Positions 51,802 through 59,636 of a stretch of 64,000 nt of DNA are shown here, piece by piece. This DNA comes from Schlegelella_A sp036263655. Lineage in GTDB: Bacteria; Pseudomonadota; Gammaproteobacteria; Burkholderiales; Burkholderiaceae_C. Numbering within the stretch: the stretch's first letter is position 1; each line of letters starts with the position of its first letter. Both the position numbers and the translations under genes were made by a program. The notes below the pieces were generated by a model, which saw only the letters and a list, made by a program, of their open reading frames with translations, made no database searches and was not told where the DNA came from. The stretch is taken from the NCBI GenBank assembly GCA_036263655.1, contig DATAGP010000005.1, forward strand, positions 1 to 64,000. Reading direction: 5' to 3'.

Positions 51802-52758
51802 ATGACGCGCGACAGCACCACCGAGCACGCATTCGCCCTCGCGCACGACGTGCCGGTGCCCTACATGCAGCGCACTCGCGACTACTACCAGGCGCTGGGC
51901 TACGGCGCGCCGTACGAATGGGCCCACTACGCCGACGTTCCTTTTCGACCGCTGACGAAGCCGCTCGCGGCGTGCCGGGTCGCCCTCGTCACGACTGCCG
52001 CACCCTATCAAGCGGACAAGGGTGACCAGGGCCCCGGAGCGCCGTACAACGCGAGCGCGAAGTTCTACAGCGTGTATTCCGGCGACTCGGCGCGGGACCA
52101 CGACCTGCGGATCTCGCACGTCTCCATCGACCGCCAGCACACGACGGCGGAGGACCCGGGGAGCTACTTTCCGCTGCCGATGCTGCGCGAGTGCGCGCAG
52201 TCGGGGCGCATCGGGGCCGTGGCGGCCCGGTTCCACGGCGCACCCACCAACCGAAGCGTTCGCGTCACGCTGGGCGTCGACGGCCCGCAGCTCGTCGCTC
52301 GCTGCCTCGCCGACGCCGCCGATGCCGCGATCCTCGTGCCGAACTGCCCGGTCTGCCATCAGACGACGAGCCTCGTCGCCCGGCTGCTGGAAGAGGCCGG
52401 CATCGCCACGATCGTGCTGGGCTGCGCCAAGGACATCGTCGAGCACGTGGGCGTGCCGAGACTGCTCTTCTCCGACTTTCCGCTCGGCAACGCGGCCGGT
52501 CGGCCCCGCGATCCCGTCTCTCAGGCGTTCACGCTCGAGCTGGCGCTGAAGGTTCTCGAAGCGGCACCGGGTCCGCGCACGACGGTTCAGTCGCCACTGC
52601 GATGGAGCACGAGCCCGGACTGGAAGCTCGACTTCTGCAACGTCGAGCGCCTGACGCCCGAGGACATCGCCCGCCGGCGTGCCGAGTTCGACATCGCCAA
52701 GATGCAGGCGAAGAAACTCCGTGGCGGCGCGGACGGCAGCGTCCGCTTGAACGACTGA
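51802..52758 (+). CDS. GrdB-like (glycine/sarcosine/betaine reductase component B) protein without selenocysteine
   Basis: A 318-residue protein related to the selenoprotein B family. N-terminal landmark: VPYMQRTRDYYQALGYGAPYEW, then HYADVPFRPLTKPLAACRVALV. The redox segment reads VPNCPVCHQTTSL with Cys182 and Cys185. Relative to the U-x-x-C-x-x-C motif of clostridial GrdB, the selenocysteine position appears to be Val179, while both Cys remain. No in-frame TGA or SECIS-like need is evident, so it is unlikely to be the anaerobic reductase. The role is unknown. The start at 51802 is preferred over one 14 codons upstream because of the GGAGA spacing. Divergent from an orphan binding protein. 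Confidence 0.7.
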   Translation: MTRDSTTEHAFALAHDVPVPYMQRTRDYYQALGYGAPYEWAHYADVPFRPLTKPLAACRVALVTTAAPYQADKGDQGPGAPYNASAKFYSVYSGDSARDHDLRISHVSIDRQHTTAEDPGSYFPLPMLRECAQSGRIGAVAARFHGAPTNRSVRVTLGVDGPQLVARCLADAADAAILVPNCPVCHQTTSLVARLLEEAGIATIVLGCAKDIVEHVGVPRLLFSDFPLGNAAGRPRDPVSQAFTLELALKVLEAAPGPRTTVQSPLRWSTSPDWKLDFCNVERLTPEDIARRRAEFDIAKMQAKKLRGGADGSVRLND

Positions 52759-52761
52759 GCG

Positions 52762-53941
52762 CTACGCCGCGCGTGCCGCCATCGCGCGCCGGAATCCGAG
52801 GAACGTCGCGCTGGCGAGGAAGGCAACCGCCGCTGCCATCCACAGCGCTGCCTTGCCGCCGAATGCGTCGTACAGCGCGCCGGCCAGCATCGGCAGGACC
52901 GCGCAACCCAGGTAGTAGACGGTGTAGAAGACGCCCATCCCGGCGCTTCGGCTCTCCGGTCGCAGGAACTTCGCCCGGCGCCGACACCAGCGCCGCCGCC
53001 GGGATCCCGCCGACGAGGCCGCCCAGCAGCAGCCAGGGCAGCGGAGCGCTTCCTGCAGCGATGAACAGCAAGCTCGCGCACCAGGCGAGGATCGTCGCGT
53101 GGCAGAGCCGGTCCGGCCGCCGGCTGCGCTCCAGGAGGAAGCCGCCGGCCTGCACGCTGACCACGAACATGACCGTGTTGAGCGCAACGAGCCAGCCGGC
53201 GTCGGCGATGCCCGAGCCGTTCTCGACCAGGAACGACGGCAGGAACGACAGCACGATCTGGTAGGCCGCGTTGTAGAGCAGCCAGGGCAGCGCAGCGATC
53301 GCGAGCAGCGACCACTCGCGTCGCGTCAATGCGCCCACGCCGATGCCGGTCGCCGCGGGCGAGGGAGAAGCGGAGCCCGTCACCGCGAGCGGCGGACGGT
53401 AGAACGTCGCCACCACCACCAGACCGAGCAGCGCGAAGACCGCGGCGGATGCGACGCTCCAGCGCCAGCCCGCGATCTCGCCGAGCGCACCCCCGACGGC
53501 GAGCGAGACGCCGATGCCGATCGGCCAGGCATTGATCAGCACCGACATGGCGAGGAACCGATCGCGCCCTTCGAAGAGGTCGGTCACCATCTTCGTCATC
53601 AGCACGTTGAGGACGACGGCGCCGATGCCGCTCGTGAAGCGGGCCGCGTTGGCGGCGGCAAAGGACTCCGCGACGGTGAGCCAGGCTCCGCCGGCGGCCA
53701 TGAGCGCGAGGCCGACGAGCACGAGGCGCTTGTCGCCGAAACGGCGTCCGAGCAGCCCGCCCGGAAGCGCGAACACGACCCCGGGCAGCAGGTAGAGGCC
53801 GATCAGCCAGCCCAGCTGAGCCTTGTCGAGGGCGAGCCCGTCGCCGATGAGGGGCGCGACCGCGGCGATCGACTGGAACTGGAACCCCATCGCGGCGCGC
53901 GCCAGCGTCAGCGCAGCGAGACACCGCCAGCTCCCGCTCAT
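52762..53941 (-). pseudogene. MFS transporter gene interrupted by a single-base frameshift
   Basis: A 12-helix major facilitator of about 393 residues if restored. Frame one (from 53941) encodes SGSWRCLAALTLARAAMG through the ninth or tenth helix to LVSAPGEVPATG. It then reads into Arg-rich nonsense. Another frame continues exactly in register with the protein family from FLRPESRSAGMGVFYTVYYLG to the end at 52762. The shift lies near 52970 (plus strand GCAGGAAC); removal of one G would join the parts as ...PGEVLRPESR.... A real inactivation or a sequencing error; the coding quality on both sides suggests it is recent. It ends four bases from the convergent GrdB-like gene. Confidence 0.75.
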
Positions 53942-54079
53942 CGATTCACCGGTGAACGTCGAGCCATGCGTCCCCATTCGGCATTGCGCTTCGAGGATAT
54001 CCGCAGACACCGGGTGCATCTTGATCGAATCGCGGATCGCGCTGAAGATCGGCGACACCCGCGCAGGAGGAGCCGAGCC

Positions 54080-54958
54080 ATGGTCTTCAAGTCGACGCAC
54101 ACCGCACTCACCTGGAGTGATTCACGGGCGGCAGCGCTCTATTTCGATCGTGTCATGCCGGTGAACATCCCGGACACCTACCGCGCCGACGCCGAGGACC
54201 CGATCTACTACGAAGTGCTGAAGAGCCTGCTGCCCGAGGCACTCCTCGACCCGCACTCGAAGACCGGCCTGGCTGGCGCGGTCACCAGCTACGTGGCCTA
54301 TTTCCTGGTCGCCTTCCCGCAGGCGGCAGGAGTGGCATCGCTCCCAAGCGGCGAGACCCTGGAGCAGCGTGCCGCATCGACCATGCCCAAGCTGCTCGAC
54401 GCCTTCGGCCATCTGGTGAGCAGCTCAGGGGTCCGCGACTTCGCTGTGTACGGCGAGCCTCTCAGCCCCGCGACCCCCGGCGCGAACTCCGACCCGGCTC
54501 TGGTCCTCAGCAACCTCAACCTCGTCGACGCGAGCAAGCTGTCGTGGAGGCACATTCTCGAGTTGCGAAAGGATCAGGATTCGATCGAGCGCCTCCGTAA
54601 CCTGCGCCGGGCGGTCTACAAGGACTACTCGGGCAAGCCCGAGGCCTACATCAAGGAAGACATCGAGTTCCGGATCTCGGAATACGAGGCCGCCACCAAG
54701 TTCTGGAACCTGCCGACCCAGAAGGGCATCCTCGAGATCGCCATGACGGGCGAAGCTCTGGCCGCCGTCGGGGGCGCCGTGGCACTGGCGCTGTTCGGTG
54801 CGCCGGTGGTCGCCGCCGCCGCGGCCGGTGGCGCCATTGCCGTCGGCAAGGCGGCCCTGTCGATCGCTGCGCGCAAGCGCGAGATCGAGCTCGAGCGTCG
54901 GCGCAACCCGATGGCCTACCTCGTCAAGCTCCGCCAGGCGACGGAAGTCGCGGCCTGA
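54080..54958 (+). CDS. Hypothetical protein with Ala/Gly-rich C-terminal membrane segment
   Basis: Family not recognised; 292 residues. The N-terminus (TWSDSRAAALYFDRVMPVNIPD) and the middle (VDASKLSWRHILELRKDQDSIERLRNLRRAVY) are helical and charged. Residues ~230-265 form a long Ala/Gly/Val hydrophobic stretch with a GAPVVAAAAAGGAIAVGKAAL core, followed by a basic helix (ARKREIELERRRNPM). A membrane-active or membrane-anchored C-terminus is likely. The start at 54080 has AGGAGG nine bases upstream. Codon use is less extreme in G+C than in neighbours over its first half. No linked immunity-like gene was found. Confidence 0.7.
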   Translation: MVFKSTHTALTWSDSRAAALYFDRVMPVNIPDTYRADAEDPIYYEVLKSLLPEALLDPHSKTGLAGAVTSYVAYFLVAFPQAAGVASLPSGETLEQRAASTMPKLLDAFGHLVSSSGVRDFAVYGEPLSPATPGANSDPALVLSNLNLVDASKLSWRHILELRKDQDSIERLRNLRRAVYKDYSGKPEAYIKEDIEFRISEYEAATKFWNLPTQKGILEIAMTGEALAAVGGAVALALFGAPVVAAAAAGGAIAVGKAALSIAARKREIELERRRNPMAYLVKLRQATEVAA

Positions 54959-54989
54959 CGACGAACGAGCCGAGCTGCAAGCGCCCCCG

Positions 54990-55018
54990 GTTCACTGCAG
55001 CCCACGTTCACTGCAGCC
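54990..55018 (+). repeat. Tandem 13-bp direct repeat GTTCACTGCAGCC
   Basis: GTTCACTGCAGCC occurs at 54990-55002 and 55006-55018 (16-bp period), in the 85-bp gap between convergent genes. Probably a small slippage duplication. Confidence 0.6.
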
Positions 55019-55043
55019 GCCCAAGGCAGTCGTTCGGACGCCG

Positions 55044-55931
55044 TCATTCGAACTCCGGCCCGTGCCACCAGGGGAAGAACCCCGGCATGCCGCTGGACAC
55101 CCGATCCGGAAACACCGCCCTCCTCTTCTCGAGAAACGCCCCCACCCCCTCCCGGACATCGGCCGACACCCCCCGCGCCTGGATCGCCCGACTGTCGATC
55201 CGGTGCGCATGCATCGGATGCTCCGCCGCCGACAAGCGCCACAGCATCTGCCGCGTCAGCGCCACCGACACCGGCGCCGCGTTGTCCGCGATCTCCCGCG
55301 CCAGCGCCCGCGCCGCCGGCAGCAGCTCGTCCGGCGCATGCACCGAGCGCACCAGCCCGCGTGCGAGTGCCTCGTCGGCGTCGAACACGCGGCCGGTCAT
55401 GCACCACTCGAGCGCCGTCTGCATGCCGACCAGGCGCGGCAGGAACCACGACGACGCGGCTTCGAGCGTGATGCCGCGGCGCGCGAAGACGAAGCCGAAG
55501 CGCGCCGAGGTGGACGCCAGGCGCATGTCCATCGGCAGCTGGATCGTCGCGCCGATGCCGACCGCCGGGCCGTTGATGGCGCCGATCACCGGCTTCAGGC
55601 TCTCGTAGATCCGCAGCGTGTTGGTGCCGCCGCCGTCGCGGTAGACGTCGCCGACGCGAAGCTTCTCCAGGTAAGGATGGTTCTGCGCGGCCTTGCGGTC
55701 GAAGGTGTCGCCACCCGAAGACAGGTCGGCGCCGGCGCAGAAGGCGCGGCCGGCGCCGGTGACGATCGCCGCCTTCACCTCGTCGTCGGCATCGGTCTCG
55801 TCGAACAGCAGCCCGAGCTCGACGCGCATCTGCCCGTTGTAGGCGTTGAGCTTTTCGGGACGATGGAGGGTGATGGTGGCGATGCCATCCTCCACCTCGT
55901 AGCGCGTGGTCTCGAGCGGCGGCAGCGGCAT
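55044..55931 (-). CDS. Enoyl-CoA hydratase/isomerase (crotonase) family protein
   Basis: A 295-residue crotonase-fold enzyme. Oxyanion-hole segments: GAGRAFCAGADLSSGG and the AINGPAVGIGATIQLPMD helix. RRGITLEAASSWFLPRLVG carries Glu and Ser where the hydratase/isomerase catalytic residues lie. A ~20-residue insertion (DTFDRKAAQNHPYLEKLRVGD) after the first oxyanion loop is typical of the larger, substrate-specific members. The start at 55931 (PLPPLETTRYEV) gives the normal first strand. It stands apart from the main catabolic cluster, in no operon. Confidence 0.88.
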   Translation of the reverse strand: MPLPPLETTRYEVEDGIATITLHRPEKLNAYNGQMRVELGLLFDETDADDEVKAAIVTGAGRAFCAGADLSSGGDTFDRKAAQNHPYLEKLRVGDVYRDGGGTNTLRIYESLKPVIGAINGPAVGIGATIQLPMDMRLASTSARFGFVFARRGITLEAASSWFLPRLVGMQTALEWCMTGRVFDADEALARGLVRSVHAPDELLPAARALAREIADNAAPVSVALTRQMLWRLSAAEHPMHAHRIDSRAIQARGVSADVREGVGAFLEKRRAVFPDRVSSGMPGFFPWWHGPEFE

Positions 55932-56187
55932 GGCGGTGTCCTCGACGGTGCAAAGGCAGGAGGGAGTCGCGCGCATTGTGCGACCCCCTGTTCGCCTGGG
56001 CGACTTCGGGCAGGGCCGTGAAGCTCGCGACCGCCTGCACGACCGCTTCGACCGCGTTCCTGAAGACACCCGCATGCTTTGAGTTCGTCTCCTGGCAGAG
56101 GGCCGCGTCGCGTCCCGGGACGCCGCCGCCGCCCGGTGCGCTGCCCCGACAGCGGCGCTGGGCGCGGCGCGCCTTGCAGACAGAGGC

Positions 56188-57501
56188 TTAGTCGCGCCGT
56201 GCGAAATGGCGTTGCCCGACCCACTGCGCTACCTTCTTGCCGAGCGAGACGCCGTCGGTGGCCGAGAACGTGAAATGCATGCCGCCGTACACGCGCGCGA
56301 TTTCGCTTTCCTCGTTGAGCGCTTCGGTGCTCGCATAGGTGCGCGCCGTGTTCGTGGCCTTGCTGTCGAAGGTGTACGACACCTTGGTCGTGCCGTAGTA
56401 GAGACGCAGCGTTTCGCCGAGGCCGCCGGCGGTGCACGAGTGGGCTGCCGGGTACTCGGGATGGTTCGGGGTCGGCGCCACCGGCGTCCAGGCCGGATCG
56501 GCCACGGTGGCCGCGTTGTTGTCGACGTCGGCGAGCGGGATGGCATTCAGCGGCCGCCAGAACTCGTAGAAGTACTTGGCCTCGAAGCACGCCGTGATCG
56601 CGTCGGCATGGACGACGTAGATGAAGGCCATGAGGCGCGCCGCCTCGGCGACGTCGCTCGTGCTGGCAGCGAAGCGGCCGAGGTTGCGCGTCACGAAGGC
56701 GTTGGGCGCCTCCGTGTGGAAGCGCGCGGCCTCGAGCTGATCGGCACTCCGCGCGATGGCCGTCGTGCCGCCACCGGCCTTGCTGACGTTGAAGGCGGAG
56801 GCATAGGCGGCGCCCTCGAGCGGCGGCGGCCCGGCCGGGCGGAACTGGTCGGCGCGGCTGAGCGAGAAAGGCTTGATGAACGGCACGTAGCGGTTCATCG
56901 GTGTCGGGTTGGCGCTCCTGAACTTGCCCGGCGCGGTGCTCGAGACGTAGGGCGCAAGCACGACGGCGCGGCCGTCAGCCGCGCGCATGGCGACGATCCG
57001 CGCCGCGACCTCGCTGCCCACGGCGAGCCCGCTCGTCTTCCCGGGGCCGTCCGGGATCGATGCCACCGCGCTGTCGAACGCCGGCTGGTACTGCTCGGCG
57101 CGGCCGGGATAGAGCGCCCCCAGCACGCCGTAGGCCGCGGCGCTCGCCGCGGCGTCGATCGAAGCGCCCGCCGGCGCCGTCGTCGGCGTGGCGGCGAAGG
57201 GAACGAAGCGGCCGTCGATCGCGCTCACCGCGTCGTAGATGGCGACATGCAGGGTGGCGAGGTCGGCCTGGTAGGTGGGGCGCTGCTCGGCCTCCGTGCT
57301 GTTGACCGTGCCGACGGCGAGCACCGTGCGGTTGGCGACGTCGTTCCAGTACGAAACCACGTTCGGGGAGCTCGCGCTCAGGGCGACACTGCGATCGTCG
57401 ATTCCCGAGCCACCGCAGGCGGCGGGCAGCGCGGTCATCAGGCAGACGAGGATCAGCGATCGCGTTCGCTGCGGGGACGAGAGACGGGCGACATGCCGCA
57501 T
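56188..57501 (-). CDS. Vanadium-dependent haloperoxidase / PAP2-type phosphatase family lipoprotein
   Basis: A 437-residue exported protein with a lipobox-like end of signal sequence (LMTALPAAC). The acid phosphatase/vanadate-binding site is visible in order: Lys and Arg in AKYFYEFWRPLNAI, the Ser-His region in HPEYPAAHSCTAGG (G of PSGH replaced by A) and Arg-His in RVYGGMHFTFS. These ligate phosphate or vanadate. The group includes bacterial vanadium chloroperoxidase relatives and phosphatases; the activity cannot be decided from the pocket alone. An AGGAG site eight bases before the ATG at 57501 sets the start. Divergent from a LysR regulator that probably controls it. Confidence 0.85.
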   Translation of the reverse strand: MRHVARLSSPQRTRSLILVCLMTALPAACGGSGIDDRSVALSASSPNVVSYWNDVANRTVLAVGTVNSTEAEQRPTYQADLATLHVAIYDAVSAIDGRFVPFAATPTTAPAGASIDAAASAAAYGVLGALYPGRAEQYQPAFDSAVASIPDGPGKTSGLAVGSEVAARIVAMRAADGRAVVLAPYVSSTAPGKFRSANPTPMNRYVPFIKPFSLSRADQFRPAGPPPLEGAAYASAFNVSKAGGGTTAIARSADQLEAARFHTEAPNAFVTRNLGRFAASTSDVAEAARLMAFIYVVHADAITACFEAKYFYEFWRPLNAIPLADVDNNAATVADPAWTPVAPTPNHPEYPAAHSCTAGGLGETLRLYYGTTKVSYTFDSKATNTARTYASTEALNEESEIARVYGGMHFTFSATDGVSLGKKVAQWVGQRHFARRD

Positions 57502-57607
57502 GCGAGGCTCCTGTTCACCGATCTCGTTGCGATCCGATCGGCGTGTCGCGAGGCTAAGGGCCGGCTCGGCGCGGCGGAAGGCGCAAGACTGCAGAATGGG
57601 AGCCGCA

Positions 57608-58519
57608 ATGCCGCATAACCCGAGCGCGCTCCATTGGGACGACCTCAAGTACCTGCTCGGCGTGGGGCGTCATGGCAGCACGCTGGCTGCCGGTCGTGCC
57701 CTCAAGGTCGATCAGTCGACCGTCCAGCGGCGCCTGGCCGATCTCGAGAAGCGCATCGGCCAGTCGCTGGTGCAGCGGCAGGCGACGGGCTACCGCCTGA
57801 CCGAGCTCGGTCAGGAGTTGCTGCCGTTCGCCGAGGCGGTCGAGAGCGCCGTGCGGGCGTTCGAGGAGCGGCTGCAGGCGCTGAAGGACGACGCCTCGGG
57901 TGTGATCCGGATGACCTGCCCGGAGCCGATCGTCCTGAAGATGACGCAGGCCGGGCTCCTCGAGCGCTTCCATGCCCGCCACCCGCGCCTGCAGGTGCAG
58001 TTCGTCATGAGCGATCGCTACGTCGATCTAGCCAACGGCGACGCGGACGTCGCCTTGCGTTCCGGCGACACCGAGGACGAGCTGCTGACCGGCCGCAAGA
58101 TCGCCGACTCGCACTGGGCGCTCTTTGCCAGCAAGGGCTACGTCGAGCGCTTCGGCCGGCCGGCGGATCTCGGCGATCTCTCGGGCCACGCGCTGGTCGG
58201 CTTCGACGAGACGATGGCCAAGCACCGCGCGGCGCAGTGGCTGCGCAGCCTCGGACCCGACGTGCAGATCGCCAGCCGCTGCAACAGCGTGCTCGGCCTC
58301 ATCCATTCGGTGAAGGCCGGCGTCGGCGTCGGCCCATTGCCGCTGCCGCTCGGCGACAGCGAGCCCGACCTGGTCCGGCTCACCGACCCGGTGCCCGAGC
58401 TGACGCGAAGCTGGCGCCTGCTGACGACCCAAGAGCTGAGGCGAACCCCCCGCGTCTCGGCGTTCTTCGATTTCATCATCGACGAGATCGAGTCCCTGCG
58501 GCCGATCCTGACCGGGTGA
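57608..58519 (+). CDS. LysR-family transcriptional regulator
   Basis: A 303-residue LysR protein. Helix-turn-helix at ~8-68 (DDLKYLLGVGRHGSTLAAGRAL, DQSTVQRRLADLEKRIGQ), with the V-D-Q-S-T-V-Q-R-R recognition helix of the GcvA/DsdC-distant group that often lacks the usual S-Q-P-A-L. The effector domain runs ~95-295 (IRMTCPEPIVLKMTQAGLLERF; GVGVGPLPLPLGD). A CAGAAT -10-like hexamer lies about 12 bp before the start at 57608, so the leader is very short. Divergent from the haloperoxidase/phosphatase-like lipoprotein gene. Confidence 0.9.
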   Translation: MPHNPSALHWDDLKYLLGVGRHGSTLAAGRALKVDQSTVQRRLADLEKRIGQSLVQRQATGYRLTELGQELLPFAEAVESAVRAFEERLQALKDDASGVIRMTCPEPIVLKMTQAGLLERFHARHPRLQVQFVMSDRYVDLANGDADVALRSGDTEDELLTGRKIADSHWALFASKGYVERFGRPADLGDLSGHALVGFDETMAKHRAAQWLRSLGPDVQIASRCNSVLGLIHSVKAGVGVGPLPLPLGDSEPDLVRLTDPVPELTRSWRLLTTQELRRTPRVSAFFDFIIDEIESLRPILTG

Positions 58520-58631
58520 CCGGCGCCGCCACTTCGACAAGCCGGCGCGCTCCGACCTCGAGCGAGGTCCACCGGATGTTCCAGAGCGTCGCTCCGGTCG
58601 GACGAGGCGCCGTCTTCCGGGTGCTCGCCGC

Positions 58632-59576
58632 CTAGGGCGTACGCGCGCATCGCGCGGCCTGGCGGCGGCGGCGCAGGGCTACGCCGAGCATGCCCAGTCC
58701 TGCCATCGTCATCACCAGCATCGACGGCTCCGGTACCGGCGTCACGGGACCGTCGAGCAGAGGTCGCACGGAGATGTCCAGCAGTTCGATCGGCGAGCCG
58801 CCAAGCAGCGTGGCCGCGCCAGTGGCGAGGTTGACCTGGTAGAGCTCTGTCGTCGGCGTGCTCCCGGACGCGTCGTCAAGGCTCAGGTAGGCGACGCCGC
58901 TGGCTCCGCTGATGTCGAAGCCGATGGAAGCCGAGAAGGCGAGGACACCCGAGGGGCCGATGCTGGTCAACTGACCTCCATTCGGACTCGGGCTGCCATT
59001 GATGCCACCGATGGTGTACAGGGAATCGTTGAAGTAGCTGTACGCGTAGAGCGTTGTCTGCGTGGCGCCTGGGAAGTTGTTGGAGTACGCGATGCCGGCG
59101 ACGAACGAGTTGCTGATCGAGAGCGGAGTGTCCTGCGCGATCAGCGCGCCGGTCGTCGCATTCACGCGATAGTTCTGGCCCTCCCCGGTGACGACCCGCA
59201 GCGCATCGACGACCGGGTTGAAGTCGATCGAGATTCGCGTCGACGTCGTGCCGGTGAGCGTCAGCGGACCGCCCACCGGGGTTGCTGCGAACGTGCTCGT
59301 GTTGATGGTGTACAGCTGGGCGGCGGCGCCCGCACTGCTCAGGGCATAAAGCTGACCGTCGGATGGGCGAAAGTCGATCGCCCTCAGCGTCTGTCCGGCG
59401 ACGACGCCGAAGATGGAGCCCGTACTGAGCAGCGAACCTGCGCTGGCGCTGTCGAAAGTCACCAGCGTCGGCGTGGCGGTATCCGCCAGACCATAGACCA
59501 GTTCAGCATGGGCGGCGCCAGCAATGCCCGCGAGTGCAACCACGGTACTGAACGCCGAGACAAAGCGGGACCTCAT
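58632..59576 (-). CDS. DUF4394 PEP-CTERM exported protein
   Basis: A 314-residue exported protein: signal peptide (VVALAGIAGAAHA), then a DUF4394 beta-propeller-like domain with repeating LYGL/LYAL/LYTI strands (VYGLADTATPTLVTFD, AIDFRPSDGQLYALSS, TRISIDFNPVVDALRVV). It ends with a PEP-CTERM signal: VPEPSMLVMTMAGLGMLGVA followed by RRRR. The C-terminal signal implies processing by an exosortase and exposure on the surface or in the exopolysaccharide matrix. It lies 60 bp downstream of the gamma-glutamyltransferase gene on the same strand and could share its transcript. Confidence 0.88.
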   Translation of the reverse strand: MRSRFVSAFSTVVALAGIAGAAHAELVYGLADTATPTLVTFDSASAGSLLSTGSIFGVVAGQTLRAIDFRPSDGQLYALSSAGAAAQLYTINTSTFAATPVGGPLTLTGTTSTRISIDFNPVVDALRVVTGEGQNYRVNATTGALIAQDTPLSISNSFVAGIAYSNNFPGATQTTLYAYSYFNDSLYTIGGINGSPSPNGGQLTSIGPSGVLAFSASIGFDISGASGVAYLSLDDASGSTPTTELYQVNLATGAATLLGGSPIELLDISVRPLLDGPVTPVPEPSMLVMTMAGLGMLGVALRRRRQAARCARTP

Positions 59577-59636
59577 TTGATCACTCCAGTTCGACAGATG
59601 GATGGCTCGCCCGGCAAGGCACGTCAAGCGCTCGAG

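Noticed and set aside
51802..52758. Selenoprotein with in-frame TGA
   Set aside because: No TGA interrupts the frame and the selenocysteine position reads Val; no SECIS-like hairpin needed.
55932..56187. Short plus-strand frame in the 256-bp gap between the crotonase and haloperoxidase-like genes
   Set aside because: No ribosome-binding site, no compositional or motif support; gap appears to hold only promoter sequence for the crotonase gene.
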